Shown here piece after piece: positions 35,234-45,700 of a stretch of 64,000 bases of DNA. The position numbers and the translations under genes were made by a program. The notes under the pieces are model-generated. The model had not been told where the DNA came from, ran no database searches, and saw nothing but the letters and a program-made list of their open reading frames with translations. Position 1 is the first letter of the stretch; each line of letters starts with the position of its first letter. The stretch is taken from NCBI RefSeq assembly GCF_004798865.1, contig NW_025336598.1:28707935-28771934 (forward strand), written 5' to 3'. Origin of the DNA: Varanus komodoensis (taxonomy: Eukaryota; Chordata; Lepidosauria; Squamata; Varanidae).

Positions 35234-37289
35234 CACAGGCCTGCGATGCTTTCAGCTCCATTCTTGCTGCTGCCCAAGTGGCTCATGTGCTCTTGACCTG
35301 GTTCCCCAAATGCTTTGGCACACTTAAAAATACCTGCAGATAGCGAGACGCTGTCTCTGGAGATAGCAGCGGGGAGATGGGTGATCAGAGATAGTAGAGG
35401 GACAGCTTGGGACGTCTCTGTGCTGGAGGGGAAGCTGTCCTCTACCTCCTTTCAGGGACAGAGCCATTCCTTGGTATCATCCAGTCACTGCGATGTGGGG
35501 CCGTCCGCCCTCCTCAAAGCACTTGTGCACCGCTGGTTTATATTATTGCAGTATTGCAGTTTTGTGCTGGATCCTAAGGTGTAATTTTCATTTTAAAATA
35601 TTTGCTAGAAATGTTATATCATGCCATGTTGTCAGTCACCAGGAATAATAATTATGTTCTTTCAGATTTTGAATGTGTTCTTGATAGAAATAAGAAGCCC
35701 CTTCCCTATGTGGATGAGAATGGTGCCCGGGCTGACTTGAAGAACGTGCACTGGAGCCAAGAGAGCCCGCTCTTGGAAAGGAAGGAACTACCTCCAGGGG
35801 CTCAGAGGTTATTCTCTATTTTCGTGTGGTTGGTTATTCAGCATTTTCTCTCCCTTCGTATGGGTTTGCACCAGCTTTGCAACTAGAAATGCAGGGAGTG
35901 TGGTCCATCGTATCCTTTACTTCCCACACCCACTTGCGCTTTGGAGCAGGAGAGTGGCAGACTGCATTTACATTTTCAGTTACCAATATCTATACATGAT
36001 ACTGGAAAGTAATACTCTGCTGAGCTTTTGTAGGATTTGTTTTCCCTGGAAAACGTCCTGATTTAGAGGCAGAACATGAACATGTGTGTGTATGTGTGAG
36101 GAGTTTACTTTGCGCACTCTGCATTTTTTTTAATGCCTCCTCACAGCCTTCCCTGATCTTCTGATGCTGGTTGATACCTTTTTTTTACTTTAAAAAGGAT
36201 CCTTCAGGGCAGGCATTCTTCATCCCAGCCAGTCAACAATCATGTAATTGTCATGATGCCATATAACCTCTTAACTCTGGCTATGGGATGACAGTGAGAG
36301 AGCAAATGAATCATATTGGGTTTCCATTAATTTATTGCAGCTTATTCAGGAGGGACTCCTTTTGTTCTATATGCAGACTCACTCTCTTATTGATCGATAA
36401 GAAATTTCAAACTTGGATCTGTGTTTGCCAGTCAATAGCAAATAGATTTCTCATTGGCTCTATTGTAATTAAAAAAAAATCTGCTTCAGTGTGTTTTTGA
36501 ACTGTATTTGCTCTGAAGAAAAACTTGCAGGAATACTTTTAGAAGTATATGTATGCCACATGTAGATCACATTGCAGAGATTCTTGCCCAGTCAGATATG
36601 AGATACTTCCCTTTTGCAGTGTTGCCCATTCATTTCAAAGGAGGAAGGTGCATATATGCTGGGGAATGAGCATGGATTAATGGGAACCAGGACAACTGTT
36701 TTTGTTAGAGACATTTTGTTCATTCTTCAGCCTTCTCATGTTTACAACAGATTTTCAGCCTAAAATTGCCTTAACCAAAAATGAGAAGGCTTTTTCAGAT
36801 TTATTAAATATACTAAAACAATAAGTATGGTTTGCTTTTATATATCATCATATCTGAAAGTCAATGTTCTGGATTATATTTTATTCAGAATTGCAGTGGA
36901 GTTTCTTGATTCGAGTGCCTTTTGCAGTAATTCAAATACTCCAACTGGAGAAACAGCTATAAAAAAGAGACATTTGGAGATTCTAGGTTACCATGTTGTC
37001 CAGGTATGGTGTGTGCTATGTTTTGTAAATATTAATTAGAATTGTATTATTTGAGAAAATACTGCCATAAGCGGAATGTGTCTTATCACATTTTGTATCT
37101 CCTCCAAAGATTGCAGTCAAATCTAAAAGTAGCCATATCATTGGACCAATACTGTGGATTTTTGTACAAAAAAAGTTATGTAACTTTTCTTTTTTTCAGA
37201 TTCCTCATTTTGAATGGAATTCCATGGAACTGTCATCAAAGGATGCTTGGATAGAATATCTAAAAAAGAAAATATTTGAAAGGGCTTGA
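14598..37289 (+). CDS. FASTKD1: FASTKD1 (FAST kinase domain-containing protein 1), complete, 14 coding exons
   Basis: Coding exons: 14598-14941, 16156-16224, 17575-17700, 20166-20564, 22215-22325, 23370-23501, 25252-25738, 27302-27419, 30210-30338, 34337-34468, 34748-34861, 35666-35807, 36889-37003, 37200-37289. They sum to 2508 bp (835 aa; the human protein is close to 847) with unbroken phase. The Arg-rich start [20 protein letters not shown] looks like a mitochondrial presequence. FAST_1 lies around residues 545-615 ([14 protein letters not shown]), FAST_2 about 640-725 ([20 protein letters not shown]), and a RAP domain about 768-830 ([20 protein letters not shown]). Family members bind and regulate mitochondrial RNAs. 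An in-frame stop lies 18 bp before the ATG at 14598, which supports that start. Thirteen introns follow the start; twelve use GT donors, and the intron after 16224 uses GC. Confidence 0.96.
14942..16155 (+). other. FASTKD1 intron without recognised elements
   Basis: This 1.2-kb intron has an unusual donor, GTCAGC, and the acceptor CTTTCTGAAG. The open frames in it show no exon context. I see no repeat I can name. Confidence 0.6.
17701..20165 (+). other. FASTKD1 intron with one SINE
   Basis: This 2.5-kb intron carries the antisense SINE at 18162-18400. The stretch 18650-19700 is moderately GC-rich with overlapping open frames on both strands, but they lack splice context or a family signature. 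Nothing else was recognised. Confidence 0.6.
18162..18400 (-). mobile_element. tRNA-derived SINE (MIR-like module), antisense copy 3
   Basis: This is the best-preserved copy. On the plus strand it starts TTTATTTATTTTTCGATTTA and contains AAGGGCTCAAAGCAGCTTAC, GAGAGTCTGTGACTGGCCCA and ACTCTAACCACTACACCATG before ending GCTGGCGCTCTC. Read on the minus strand, this is head, B-box region, body and tail in order. It is opposite to FASTKD1 transcription. Confidence 0.88.
20565..22214 (+). other. FASTKD1 intron with one SINE
   Basis: The intron holds the sense-strand SINE at 21815-22001 and a GGTTGTTTAACCC-like block at 21328-21343. A minus-strand open frame near 21347-21664 is not supported as a gene. 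Confidence 0.6.
21815..22001 (+). mobile_element. tRNA-derived SINE (MIR-like module), sense copy 4
   Basis: It begins GAGAGCCAGTGTGGTGAGTA, has a B-box-like GGTTCTAGTTCCCACTTGGC, a shortened middle, then CACAGGATTGTTGTGAGGAT and the end GGTGGGATATAAATGCAGC. Compared with the copy at 18162-18400 it lacks the GGGCCAGTCACAGACTCTC block, so it has an internal deletion. It lies in FASTKD1 on the coding strand. Confidence 0.82.
22496..22580. mobile_element. MITE-like 'GCAATCCTATGCA' / 'AAGTAAGTCCCATTGA' family, copy 1
   Basis: CTACAGTCCTAAACACACTT, then AAGGCCCATTGATTTTTG and CAGGTAAGTGTGCCTGGGAT, follow the order of a short palindromic squamate repeat. The fullest copy in the window is at 52989-53074. 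This one is diverged and lies in a FASTKD1 intron. Confidence 0.55.
23502..25251 (+). other. FASTKD1 intron, low complexity and repeat tails
   Basis: It holds the tandem repeat at 23541-23606, an (ATT)n run at 24619-24643, and near 24930-25000 a repeat-tail-like block (GTAAGCTGTCTTAAGATCC then GATGGGATAGAAG). No gene was recognised. Confidence 0.55.
23541..23606 (+). repeat. Short tandem repeat, ATTAGAGCTATATCC unit
   Basis: About four imperfect copies of a 15-18 base unit built on ATTAGAGCTATATCC lie just after FASTKD1 coding exon 6. Spacing varies and one copy has GTATAT in place of ATATCC. It is too few copies and too variable to be anything other than a small minisatellite. Confidence 0.8.
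25812..25950 (+). mobile_element. tRNA-derived SINE (GTAGAGCA head), copy 2
   Basis: The head TTGCAGCTTAATGGTAGAGG, the B-box-like TCCCATGTTCAATTCCCAGC and the body AAATCCTGGAGACCTGCTG then CCGGTCAGCATAGACTAAGG follow the family order seen at 14126 and 45769. It lies 70 bp downstream of FASTKD1 coding exon 7. Confidence 0.82.
26100..26760. other. GC-rich block in FASTKD1 intron, unassigned
   Basis: Between coding exons 7 and 8, about 650 bp are clearly richer in G+C than the rest of the intron and have open frames on both strands. The frames overlap each other and lack splice signals or recognisable domains, so I do not call a gene. It may be an old unclassified transposon. Confidence 0.4.
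27420..30209 (+). other. FASTKD1 intron, no recognised element
   Basis: This 2.8-kb intron contains scattered CATGG/GTTTAA-rich repeat debris near 28370-28440 but nothing I can classify. The frame at 29714-29992 (minus) is not supported. Confidence 0.5.
30339..34336 (+). other. FASTKD1 intron 9, largest intron
   Basis: This 4.0-kb intron contains a CR1-type LINE fragment (31280-32455), a short GT run near 30614-30625, and a GC-rich block at 32815-33175 with overlapping open frames on both strands. The 32815-33175 block contains runs of C (up to 11) and no recognisable product. The acceptor at 34335-34336 is unusual, with a G-run directly before it. Confidence 0.6.
31280..32455 (+). mobile_element. 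CR1-type LINE fragment, endonuclease-RT linker and RT region, sense strand, decayed
   Basis: Translation in shifting frames gives [48 protein letters not shown], a DFSKAFDTVPHD-like stretch (32025 region), and [20 protein letters not shown], which are the fingers and palm landmarks of a CR1 reverse transcriptase. The YxDD region is not recognisable as intact. The reading frame changes several times and has stops (for example after the KCSD segment near 31878), so the element is dead. Both ends of the full element are missing. It lies in FASTKD1 intron 9 on the coding strand. Confidence 0.88.
35202..35232 (+). repeat. (CTGG)n microsatellite
   Basis: About seven CTGG units follow a short CTG stretch in the FASTKD1 intron between coding exons 11 and 12. 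It is likely to vary in length between individuals. Confidence 0.9.
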
Positions 37290-39527
37290 CTGTTGCCATA
37301 TAGAGAAGACACACAATCATGAAGTTATTTTATGAGGAATTTTATTATGAAAATTAAATGTTTTCAATCTAAAGAAAGTTTCTGTGAAATATCTTTAAAC
37401 TGGAGATCATCAGTGTGTCACCAAACACATACCATGACTCTAATCCCGCAAAGGAAATTTCTGTGCAAAAGCAGGCTTAAATACCTGCTGTCTTTACTGA
37501 ATACACATTGTGTTATGGTGCTCCTTTGGATTTCTTTTAAAATGATGAGATAAGTTGTCTGAAGCAGATGGAGACCATACGCCACTGCTCCCTCAGGGAT
37601 CAGACCATCTCTCTTTATACTTGGAATCGGCCAGTTTTGAAAGGGTTGCACATGCTTACCAGAATACCCTTTAAAGTAGGGAAATAGAAAAGATGAGTGT
37701 ACAGAGGTAACAGCAGCAGAAGAGAGACAAGACAAAAAAATATAACAAATGCAGGAAGACTTGCATGTGGAGGGCATATGAAAGTGCAGTCCTGTAGCAT
37801 TGGAAGAGAGTGGTATGCTTTAGAATATAGAAGGAGAAGCAAGAGGGAGTGGGAAAGACCCAGGGCTGTACTAAGGAGAAGAGAATGCTGAAATACTTAC
37901 CCTGTACATAATGCTTTCAGATGAGGGAAGTTACAAATTATTTGTTAGAAGAATAAACAACGATAATCATGGCTAAAAAATAACTGGATTAAATGTGTAA
38001 TGAATTTTCTCTGGATAACAGTGCAGTTCTGTTAATAAAAGTCCAAAACTGGCCCCACAGAGTGATTTTATATATTTTACATTTCCTTCATGCAGAAAAA
38101 CTAAGAAAAGGAAGAAACAGTGTCCTGCTTGAAAAGTAGCAGCAGAAGAAAATCTGCTCCTGTCTACATGATTTTGGCTCAAATATATGATAGTGTTTGT
38201 GTATAGCCAGTTTCCTTATCTTGCACTGTCTCTTTTGTTTAGAGCAGGTGCAATGCCAAATGCGAAATACCAAATGATCAGATTAATATAAAAGAGCTGA
38301 GTAACTGCTGATTTTTTCCCTGAATTTTGGTGCTTGTTTCTCATTTTTCTAATCTTAACATGGTTTGTTCTGAACTTCTGAGAATTTTAAGTAAGGTTGC
38401 ATGAAAACATGTGCATTTTCAGTGTTGCTTAATGTACAGAATTTTGCAAATTTTTCTAATGTATGTTTAAACATTTTTTGTTATTTTCATTGTTGTGTTT
38501 TTCCCAAGAGAATCATTTTTGTACACAATATTGATTGGATAACTACAGAAAAGTGCAAATTGTGAAGGATACTGAGTTTACTTCATGTGCTGGGTTCAGA
38601 TGTACTAAAATGAGAACAGAATGCATTCTTCCTGCATCCCTACAGTGAAACCACCTGTTCTTTCTGCAGTTTTACTAAGTCTGCATGGGCCTCCTTGTTC
38701 TTTCAAAAGAAATTTACACAAAACTGCAGCCTTGGACTATTATCACACCAGGCAACATCTGTGCCACATCCTGCCTCTTTTGCTTAATAGTCAGTCTATG
38801 TGTCTTAGTTTCTCCTAGTAGAGGAAAGTATGTCACTGCTTGTTTTGCAGAACTGCTTTTGTCTGCTGCACATGGCAGTCTGAAATTTCTATAGTGGTGC
38901 TGAAGAAAGGGGAGCCCCTATCACGTTACTAAAAACAGGTCAGAAAAGCCTGGCACACTTCCTCTACCAATGCTGGCAGCAAATTACTGAGCTGCAGAAC
39001 TTCATGTAGCTTCACTTCTCAGTGTCCAGAAAAGATTAGCTCATGTTTTAACGGTAATCAAAGGTGACCTTTAGCAAGTGGTGGTTCCTGCATGACCTGA
39101 CTATTAGAATGAGTTTTAAAGAAAGCATAGAATTTAATTCTAGCAGTTGTATAGTTTCAGGAATCCTAGACAGCAGGTGCTTCTGCTTGTGCCAAGGGGC
39201 CCCTCATTTTTGGCAATTCCACCTCATTGCAGCTTTTGTGTCACATGCTATCCTGTTCCCAACCCACAGGTGCTCTGGTGAACTACAGAGGTAAGTAAAA
39301 AGTGAAAGTCCTTTGAACTGCTTTGAACAGAGCAGGAGTTAGGCTACAAATCTGTATTATAACAAAGATGGTGAATGTTGGTTTGATAAGGAACAATCAA
39401 AGATACTTTGACCACCAAGACAACCTGGATGATTGGGGCAACAACTATATTTGCATGTGGAATGGCAACAGAAATTCCACTGGCAGAAAACTGCAAAGCT
39501 CCCAGACTAATTTTTGTCAAATTCAAT
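37290..39527. other. Tail-to-tail spacer between FASTKD1 and KLHL41
   Basis: It holds the FASTKD1 3' UTR and the end of KLHL41 transcription. About 1.5 kb separates the candidate poly(A) signals of the two genes (38034-38039 on plus, 39528-39533 on minus). No other gene or recognisable repeat was seen; open frames near 37615-37891 and 38973-39294 lack support. Confidence 0.6.
37952..38039 (+). terminator. FASTKD1 candidate poly(A) signals
   Basis: AATAAA occurs at 37952-37957 and 38034-38039, 660-750 bp past the stop codon. They are the first canonical hexamers found on the plus strand downstream of the stop. Which is used is unknown. Confidence 0.5.
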
Positions 39528-39555
39528 TTTATTCAAACTTGTGGTACAATTTATT
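39528..39555 (-). terminator. KLHL41 candidate poly(A) signals
   Basis: On the minus strand AATAAA occurs at 39555-39550 and 39533-39528, 180-207 bp past the KLHL41 stop codon. This implies a short 3' UTR of about 0.2 kb if either is used. Confidence 0.6.
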
Positions 39556-39734
39556 TCAAATTCAAAATGTTAGTAAAAACGGGTGGGGGAATTTTACACC
39601 TACAACAGTTAATGCATATTTTGGATAGATACATTAACAATTTAAATGAATGAATTGTGTTATTAATCTCTGTACAGGATGGGTTTACACATCAATACCA
39701 GAGGCCATAAAATATTCCTCATCTGACTTCCCAT

Positions 39735-42700
39735 TTACAGCTTTGACAGCTTAAACAGATTCAGGCTAACTGAAAGACAGGAAGCCCCAGATGCATAGCG
39801 GATTTCTTTCAGCATGCCACACCATTCTTTCTTCTCATCATCGTATCTGCAGGGGCAAATGTTAATATTAGTGACTGCAGTGTAACTCTGAGCAAGATGG
39901 GCCACCCCTCAGTTATTTTTAATCCCATTCCTCAAAATAAATGCATGGATAATCTATGTACTTACAGGAACTCAGTATGATTGAGAATTCAATTGCTAAC
40001 ATAAATATGGAACTGCAAGTTAATATATAAAAATAACAATACCATGTAGGAAACTAGGGCTCTTGCTCCCCCCCCCCCCATCCCTACCTCCCTTTCTTTT
40101 TTTGGTAGCCACCCATTGTCTCCTGTAACATGCTGTACTACCCTCAGACCCTTTAGCAGTCACAACTGAGGACATTCCCTTGGAAAATATTATGAAAATG
40201 TCTGTATTGTGAATCCCTTCAATGTTTTCAAATCCCACACATTAATTAGGAGATACACAATAAAAGACTAGTTAGGGTGCTGAGTTGTTTCTTCTCATTT
40301 TTAGCTTTAGAATATCTCATTTTCATTGTGGTCATCTTATCGCTGCTATTTCCTCCAGCTGAAGATTTTAAATTGTGCTAATTCTTTCTTCCAAATACTA
40401 GATAGTTTTTGCTTCATGTGGTGCCTTCATGTCAGGGATATTAAGATTTTGTTCTCTGTACAGGATTTTGAAGTCCAAACCCCTGAATTAACATTCTTTA
40501 TGTGAGGCCTTACATGAATATTAGCAGAAAAATAAACTAAACCTACATTTGGTACATAAAGCATGCCCAGAACAGTGGATCTTCACTGGACTCTACAAAT
40601 AATCTCACCCAGGTCTAATAAATATGTTAGTCTTTTACACTGCAATCCTATGCATGGATATTCAGAAATATGCCCCATTCAGCTCAATGGAGCTTGCTGC
40701 ATTAAGAAGAGCCATGCTGGAGCAGACCAGGGTCCATCTAATCTAGCATTCTGTTTGTACACGGCCAATAAGATGCTCAGATGAAAGCCACAAATAGGAC
40801 TTGAGTGCAGCAGCACCTTCTTGCCCACATTCCCCAGCAGCTAGTTTATAAGCGCACTGCCTCTGCTGCTGGAGGAAGCATCCAGTCATCAGGAGTACGT
40901 AGCAGGCATAGATAGCCTTTACCTCCATGAATTTATGCCATCCCCTTTCAAAGCCATCCAAAGTCGTGGGCATTACAACTTTTGTGGAAGTGAAATCCAT
41001 AGTTGAATTATGCAGTATATGAGAAAGTTCTTCCTATGACCTGTCCTGAATCTCCCACCAATCAGCTTCGTGGGATGACCCTGGCTTCTAGTAAGACAGA
41101 GGGAACAAACGTCTCCCTATTATAAATAAAATACCCACATTTGCCTCACCATACATAATTCTTAGACCTCTATCATGTCTCCTTTTTTCTAAGCTAAACA
41201 ATCCCAGCTGTTGTATCCTTTCCTCACAGTGGAGATGTTCCAGCCCCTGGACAGACTTAGGCAAGAAAAGAAGAGTAATACACAAACTTACTTCCAGATG
41301 TCATTCACCTCATTAGGTGCAAACTCCTTTGATTCAAGCTGAACCATCGCAAAACCACCAATTGCATATAAGGAGCCAGCCAGATCAACTAAACTGATAG
41401 AGCTTCTCTCCTGTGGGAACTCTGGCATAACCTCCCATCTGTAATTTAACAAATAGCACGTTTAGTATTTAAACATGATTCTGGAAGCGGGTGGACAGCT
41501 CAAAACTATATTATATTTGTATATGGATTTCTACTCTCTTGGTTCTGAATATGCAACATCTGGAGGCATCTTTATAAAATTGGAGACAAAAGACTATGTA
41601 GAGAAATAAAATCTGCAAAATCACAATCAGGTACTGTGATGCTATGTTTCTATAGCCCCATTGGTGAGGGTGTTTAAGGATAGGCTGGACATGTACATGG
41701 TAGGCGTGCCATGAGAGCTGGCTGATCAGACTAGATGGTCCAGGAGACCCCTTCTGACTTCTGTTTCTATGTTTCTATTCTAAACAATCATGTCTAGCAA
41801 AGAACAGCAATTCACATGTAGAAGTAGGCTGCTGTATACAGTATATGAATCTATGCTAGGTCACAATCACACAGCACAGAAGGATACAGTACATTAGGTT
41901 ACCATTGCTGGATCATGTGTCTGGTACTTGGTGCTACAAACATAGTACCCAAAACACTAATTATATGAGAAGAAAGGGGGGCATGCTCCTTCTCTCCCAG
42001 GAGATTCACACTCCTGCTCTTCAAAAGGGAGGCCAGTGCTGCCAAGGCTGACAGCACTGATTGGACTGCCAGGTACATGCATTTCACTAAGGAGAGCCAT
42101 TAATTTGTACCACTTGCAACTGATCGCAATGGAGCTAACTTCTAAGCACATTGTGATGTGGGACTCCTATGAGAACACTAAGGTCACTGAGAATATGTAC
42201 TGAAATGTTGGAAATCTTTGCTTTGAATGTGGTCACTTGAGAATGAGATGTCTAGGGACAGTTCAAATGCAGAGGCCAACTAATTGCACATTTAGTGAGT
42301 CTACAAGAAATCTAGGAGTAATTCAGTTCTATGAATGCTTGTTCACTGTGATTAAGAGGACATCGAAGTACTTAACAAAAAGACAAAGTAGCAATAGGCA
42401 AAATCAGGCAGGACAGTAGCTCATGAATTGAATTCTTAAACACTGAGAGTAGATAACACTAACTTGTTAGTGGCGAGATCGAATGCTTCCACAGAAGCCG
42501 ACAGGCCATCTTCAGTAACACCTCCCGCAAGGACAATTTTGCCTTTATGGACAGCAATACCGAACATGGAGCGAGCCACTTTCATGGGGGGAAGATCACG
42601 CCAGTCTCCTCTCTTGGGATTGTATATGAATACTCTGTTAGTGCATTTTCTGTGGAAAGAAGCATCAATAGTTCCCAGAAGTCACATCTCATTTCAGTGT

Positions 42701-45700
42701 AGATAAGCAGAACCTTTCAGGTATTTGAAATTCACATGCGTTTTTAACAAAGTCGCAACTTGGAACACTTAACTAAATGATTCATGTTGTATCAGTTGTT
42801 TATTTATCAGTACTTTTTAGTGGCTGGCTTCATCCTGCCATGTTCTAGAGCTTACAGTATGTTGCACTATTTAAGCTTCATTTTAACTATTTTGAAATTA
42901 TAGTCTGTTCAAAATTGTAACAAATTGTAACAATCTGAAAATTAAAATAAAATGCTTTTTAAAAAGTTATGCTCACCTCAATTAAAAAGTATAATACAAT
43001 GACAGTGAATGGCAAATATGGCATCTAAAACTAGATCCCAGCACAGGCCATAGTTAACCCTGATTTTTCAAGTTAGGAAGAGTAATTACATACCTATTGA
43101 ATTTTGCTGCATGTTATAAAACCATAAAAATAAAGATAGCTCATGCTTGTAGGGTTAAGGAATTAAAATTTATTGATAAACTCTGCATGTTTATTTTGAA
43201 TGTGATTAAACTGTACAATATACATTTTGAGTAAACATTTTAATCTATGAAATTTATGATCATTTTTCTCCATGTGTTATCACAGCAGTATCCAGAGAAT
43301 GCTGATGTTTATTTCCCAGTATATTTACCCAGTTAAATGCCTATTCTTTTAACTGGTGGGCTTTTTGTTGAATCACAATTAGATCCTCATTGTTCCTCCT
43401 ATCAATTCTATTGCTCCCTTATGATTTTGTGTTAATTCTGCGGTAATAGGTTGACCTTAACATTCTCAACTCTTTCAAGCTCATGCTACACTGGTTTCTA
43501 CAGCAAAGCAATATGTTCACCAACTTGTTGCACGGAAGTAGTTACACAGCCAAAACCGGGAGAATTCTAAAACAGGGTTCTGTTTCTGTCAACTTGTGGG
43601 CCAAACTAAATTTAGAGAGCGTGTAGAACATTACCAGGGTAAGTGAGGCGAAAAGCATAGAGAGGAGCAAAAATACCAAAGGAAAATGTACACAGTTTTG
43701 AAACAATCTGATACTCACTTATCATCAGTCTTGCCCCCAAGACAATATATAGCTCCATTATGGGAAGCTGTAGCATGACCATAAACCTTGAGTGGGAGCT
43801 TTTTCACTTCACTCCATTTGACTGATCTGGAATGTAAGAAGTGATCAGTAAGTCATTTCAGTTGAACAGAAAATACATTAAAAGTCTCATTCATTCACAC
43901 TACTATAGTAGCCCAAGCTCATTTGGGAGTTCACAGAAGCATCACAATGCACAATATGAAGTCTCTAACGTACAATATTCAAAACAATATTAACATCTAA
44001 AGCCAGTTATAAGGTCCTGGATGAGGTAAAAGGAATGGACATACATGCCCCCGTCACGTACCACCAAAGAATAGCATGTTGCTACCTACGTGGGATCGTA
44101 GCACAGCACTGAATCCAGAGACTCCTCAGTTTGGAGGTCCTTGCCTGCAATTACATAGATCTTGTTCTCCAGTTCTCCCAGTCCAAACAGACATCTGGCT
44201 GATGGTAGTGGAGGAAGGCCAACCCATTCAGAAGTTATGGTGTCCAGCTTTTCAAAGTTCAGAAGAAATGTTAGCAAAGCATAGAACAAAAACCTACATA
44301 GCAAAATCTGCCCCATAACAGCTGATTTAATGTTTTCTGGTTTTTAAAACTTCTGTACATTTAGAATTCAGAAACTGATTTGCTTAGCCCATCCTACAAG
44401 CTCCACCTATCAACAACTTGGTGATAACTCTACCTATATTCCTAGGTTTCTGGGTCCTTTGTGGATCCTCTCAAAAAATACTGTAGCATGCTCCAACAAT
44501 TAGTGATGTTTGCCACTTTACATTGCTCTGCATTTCTGCTCTTTCCCAATGACTGTTTCTTGTTCAAAATTTACACTGCAGTGGCTACTTCCAGTTCTGT
44601 TATTCCTAAAGATTGCTTTACTTTGGTCTAGTTCTCATGAAGACTCAGTCTGGACTATAGCCCCTCAAGAACTGGGCTGAGCTGAAACAGGGAGTCCTTC
44701 TTGCAAATATTTCATGTAGAGCATAAGAAAATTCCCTGTTATTCAGAGGCATTCTGTTTTAGCAGAAAGGGGAGGACTGTGAGCAGGGAACAGATTCCAA
44801 CTTACTGGTGATTCCCGTTGTGCCATTACAAGGGAAGGGAAGGGGTTGCAGAGTGGCTAGTCCAGCTGCTACCTGCCTTGGAACCAACTGGAATGCAGGT
44901 TGGTTCTCCTGGTGACACTTTCCAGGTATAAATTGGGGCTCATAGAGGGCCCTAAAACTCCTACCTCTCTCCTGCACACATCTAGCATGAGAACTGGGTT
45001 AGGACTGGCTTCCAGCAAGCTTACCAAGGACTATGTCTTGCAAAATCTATTTAAGCTAGAGTCAATACAATGGTGGTCCTATTTAACGCATTGGAGGTAT
45101 GGGTGTTCATGATTACTCTGCCTATCTCTTCTCCCCTCCAGATTAACCACATGCTCCCAACACAAAATCACGAGTGTTCTGTTTAATTTTAAAATTAATA
45201 GAAGCTATATAGGATTGGAGAAAGAAAAGATTGGGTGCTGGTTTGCCCTGTGGTGAAAATATTGCTACTATTGTTTCCTCTTACAGGGCAAATAGCAGTT
45301 TCCAACTTTCAATTAACCAAATTTTTTAATTGCAACAGCATTCTGGGGGATCTTGGTTTCTTCAAACTATGGTTTCTTCAACAAGCCAAGGTCAAACCAT
45401 AGTTAATAATCTCACATTAACCAGCCATTGATTTATCATGGTTTAAACTGGACAGAATCTCTCAAATTCATAAGTAGCAGGGAATTTTAACTGACTGAAA
45501 AGTGGAAACAGATGCTTCTTGGTTTCACAGCCTCATCAGAGGCTCACTGTTGTTGTGCCCATGATACTATTAACTATGTATTAGCATTACGTGCAAAATC
45601 GCACATTGTAGAAAAATTACAAACTGTCCATTCCTGGCTTCTGATATTTAAATTCAGTCCTCAAGAGGAGAATGTATTATGTTGTAATGAACTTAATAAA

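Larger units (their letters stand above)
39847..41291 (-). other. KLHL41 intron 5, with repeats
   Basis: It contains a C-run near 40068-40080, a truncated palindromic repeat (40638-40703) directly abutting a CR1 3' piece (40704-41270). No gene was recognised. Confidence 0.6.
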
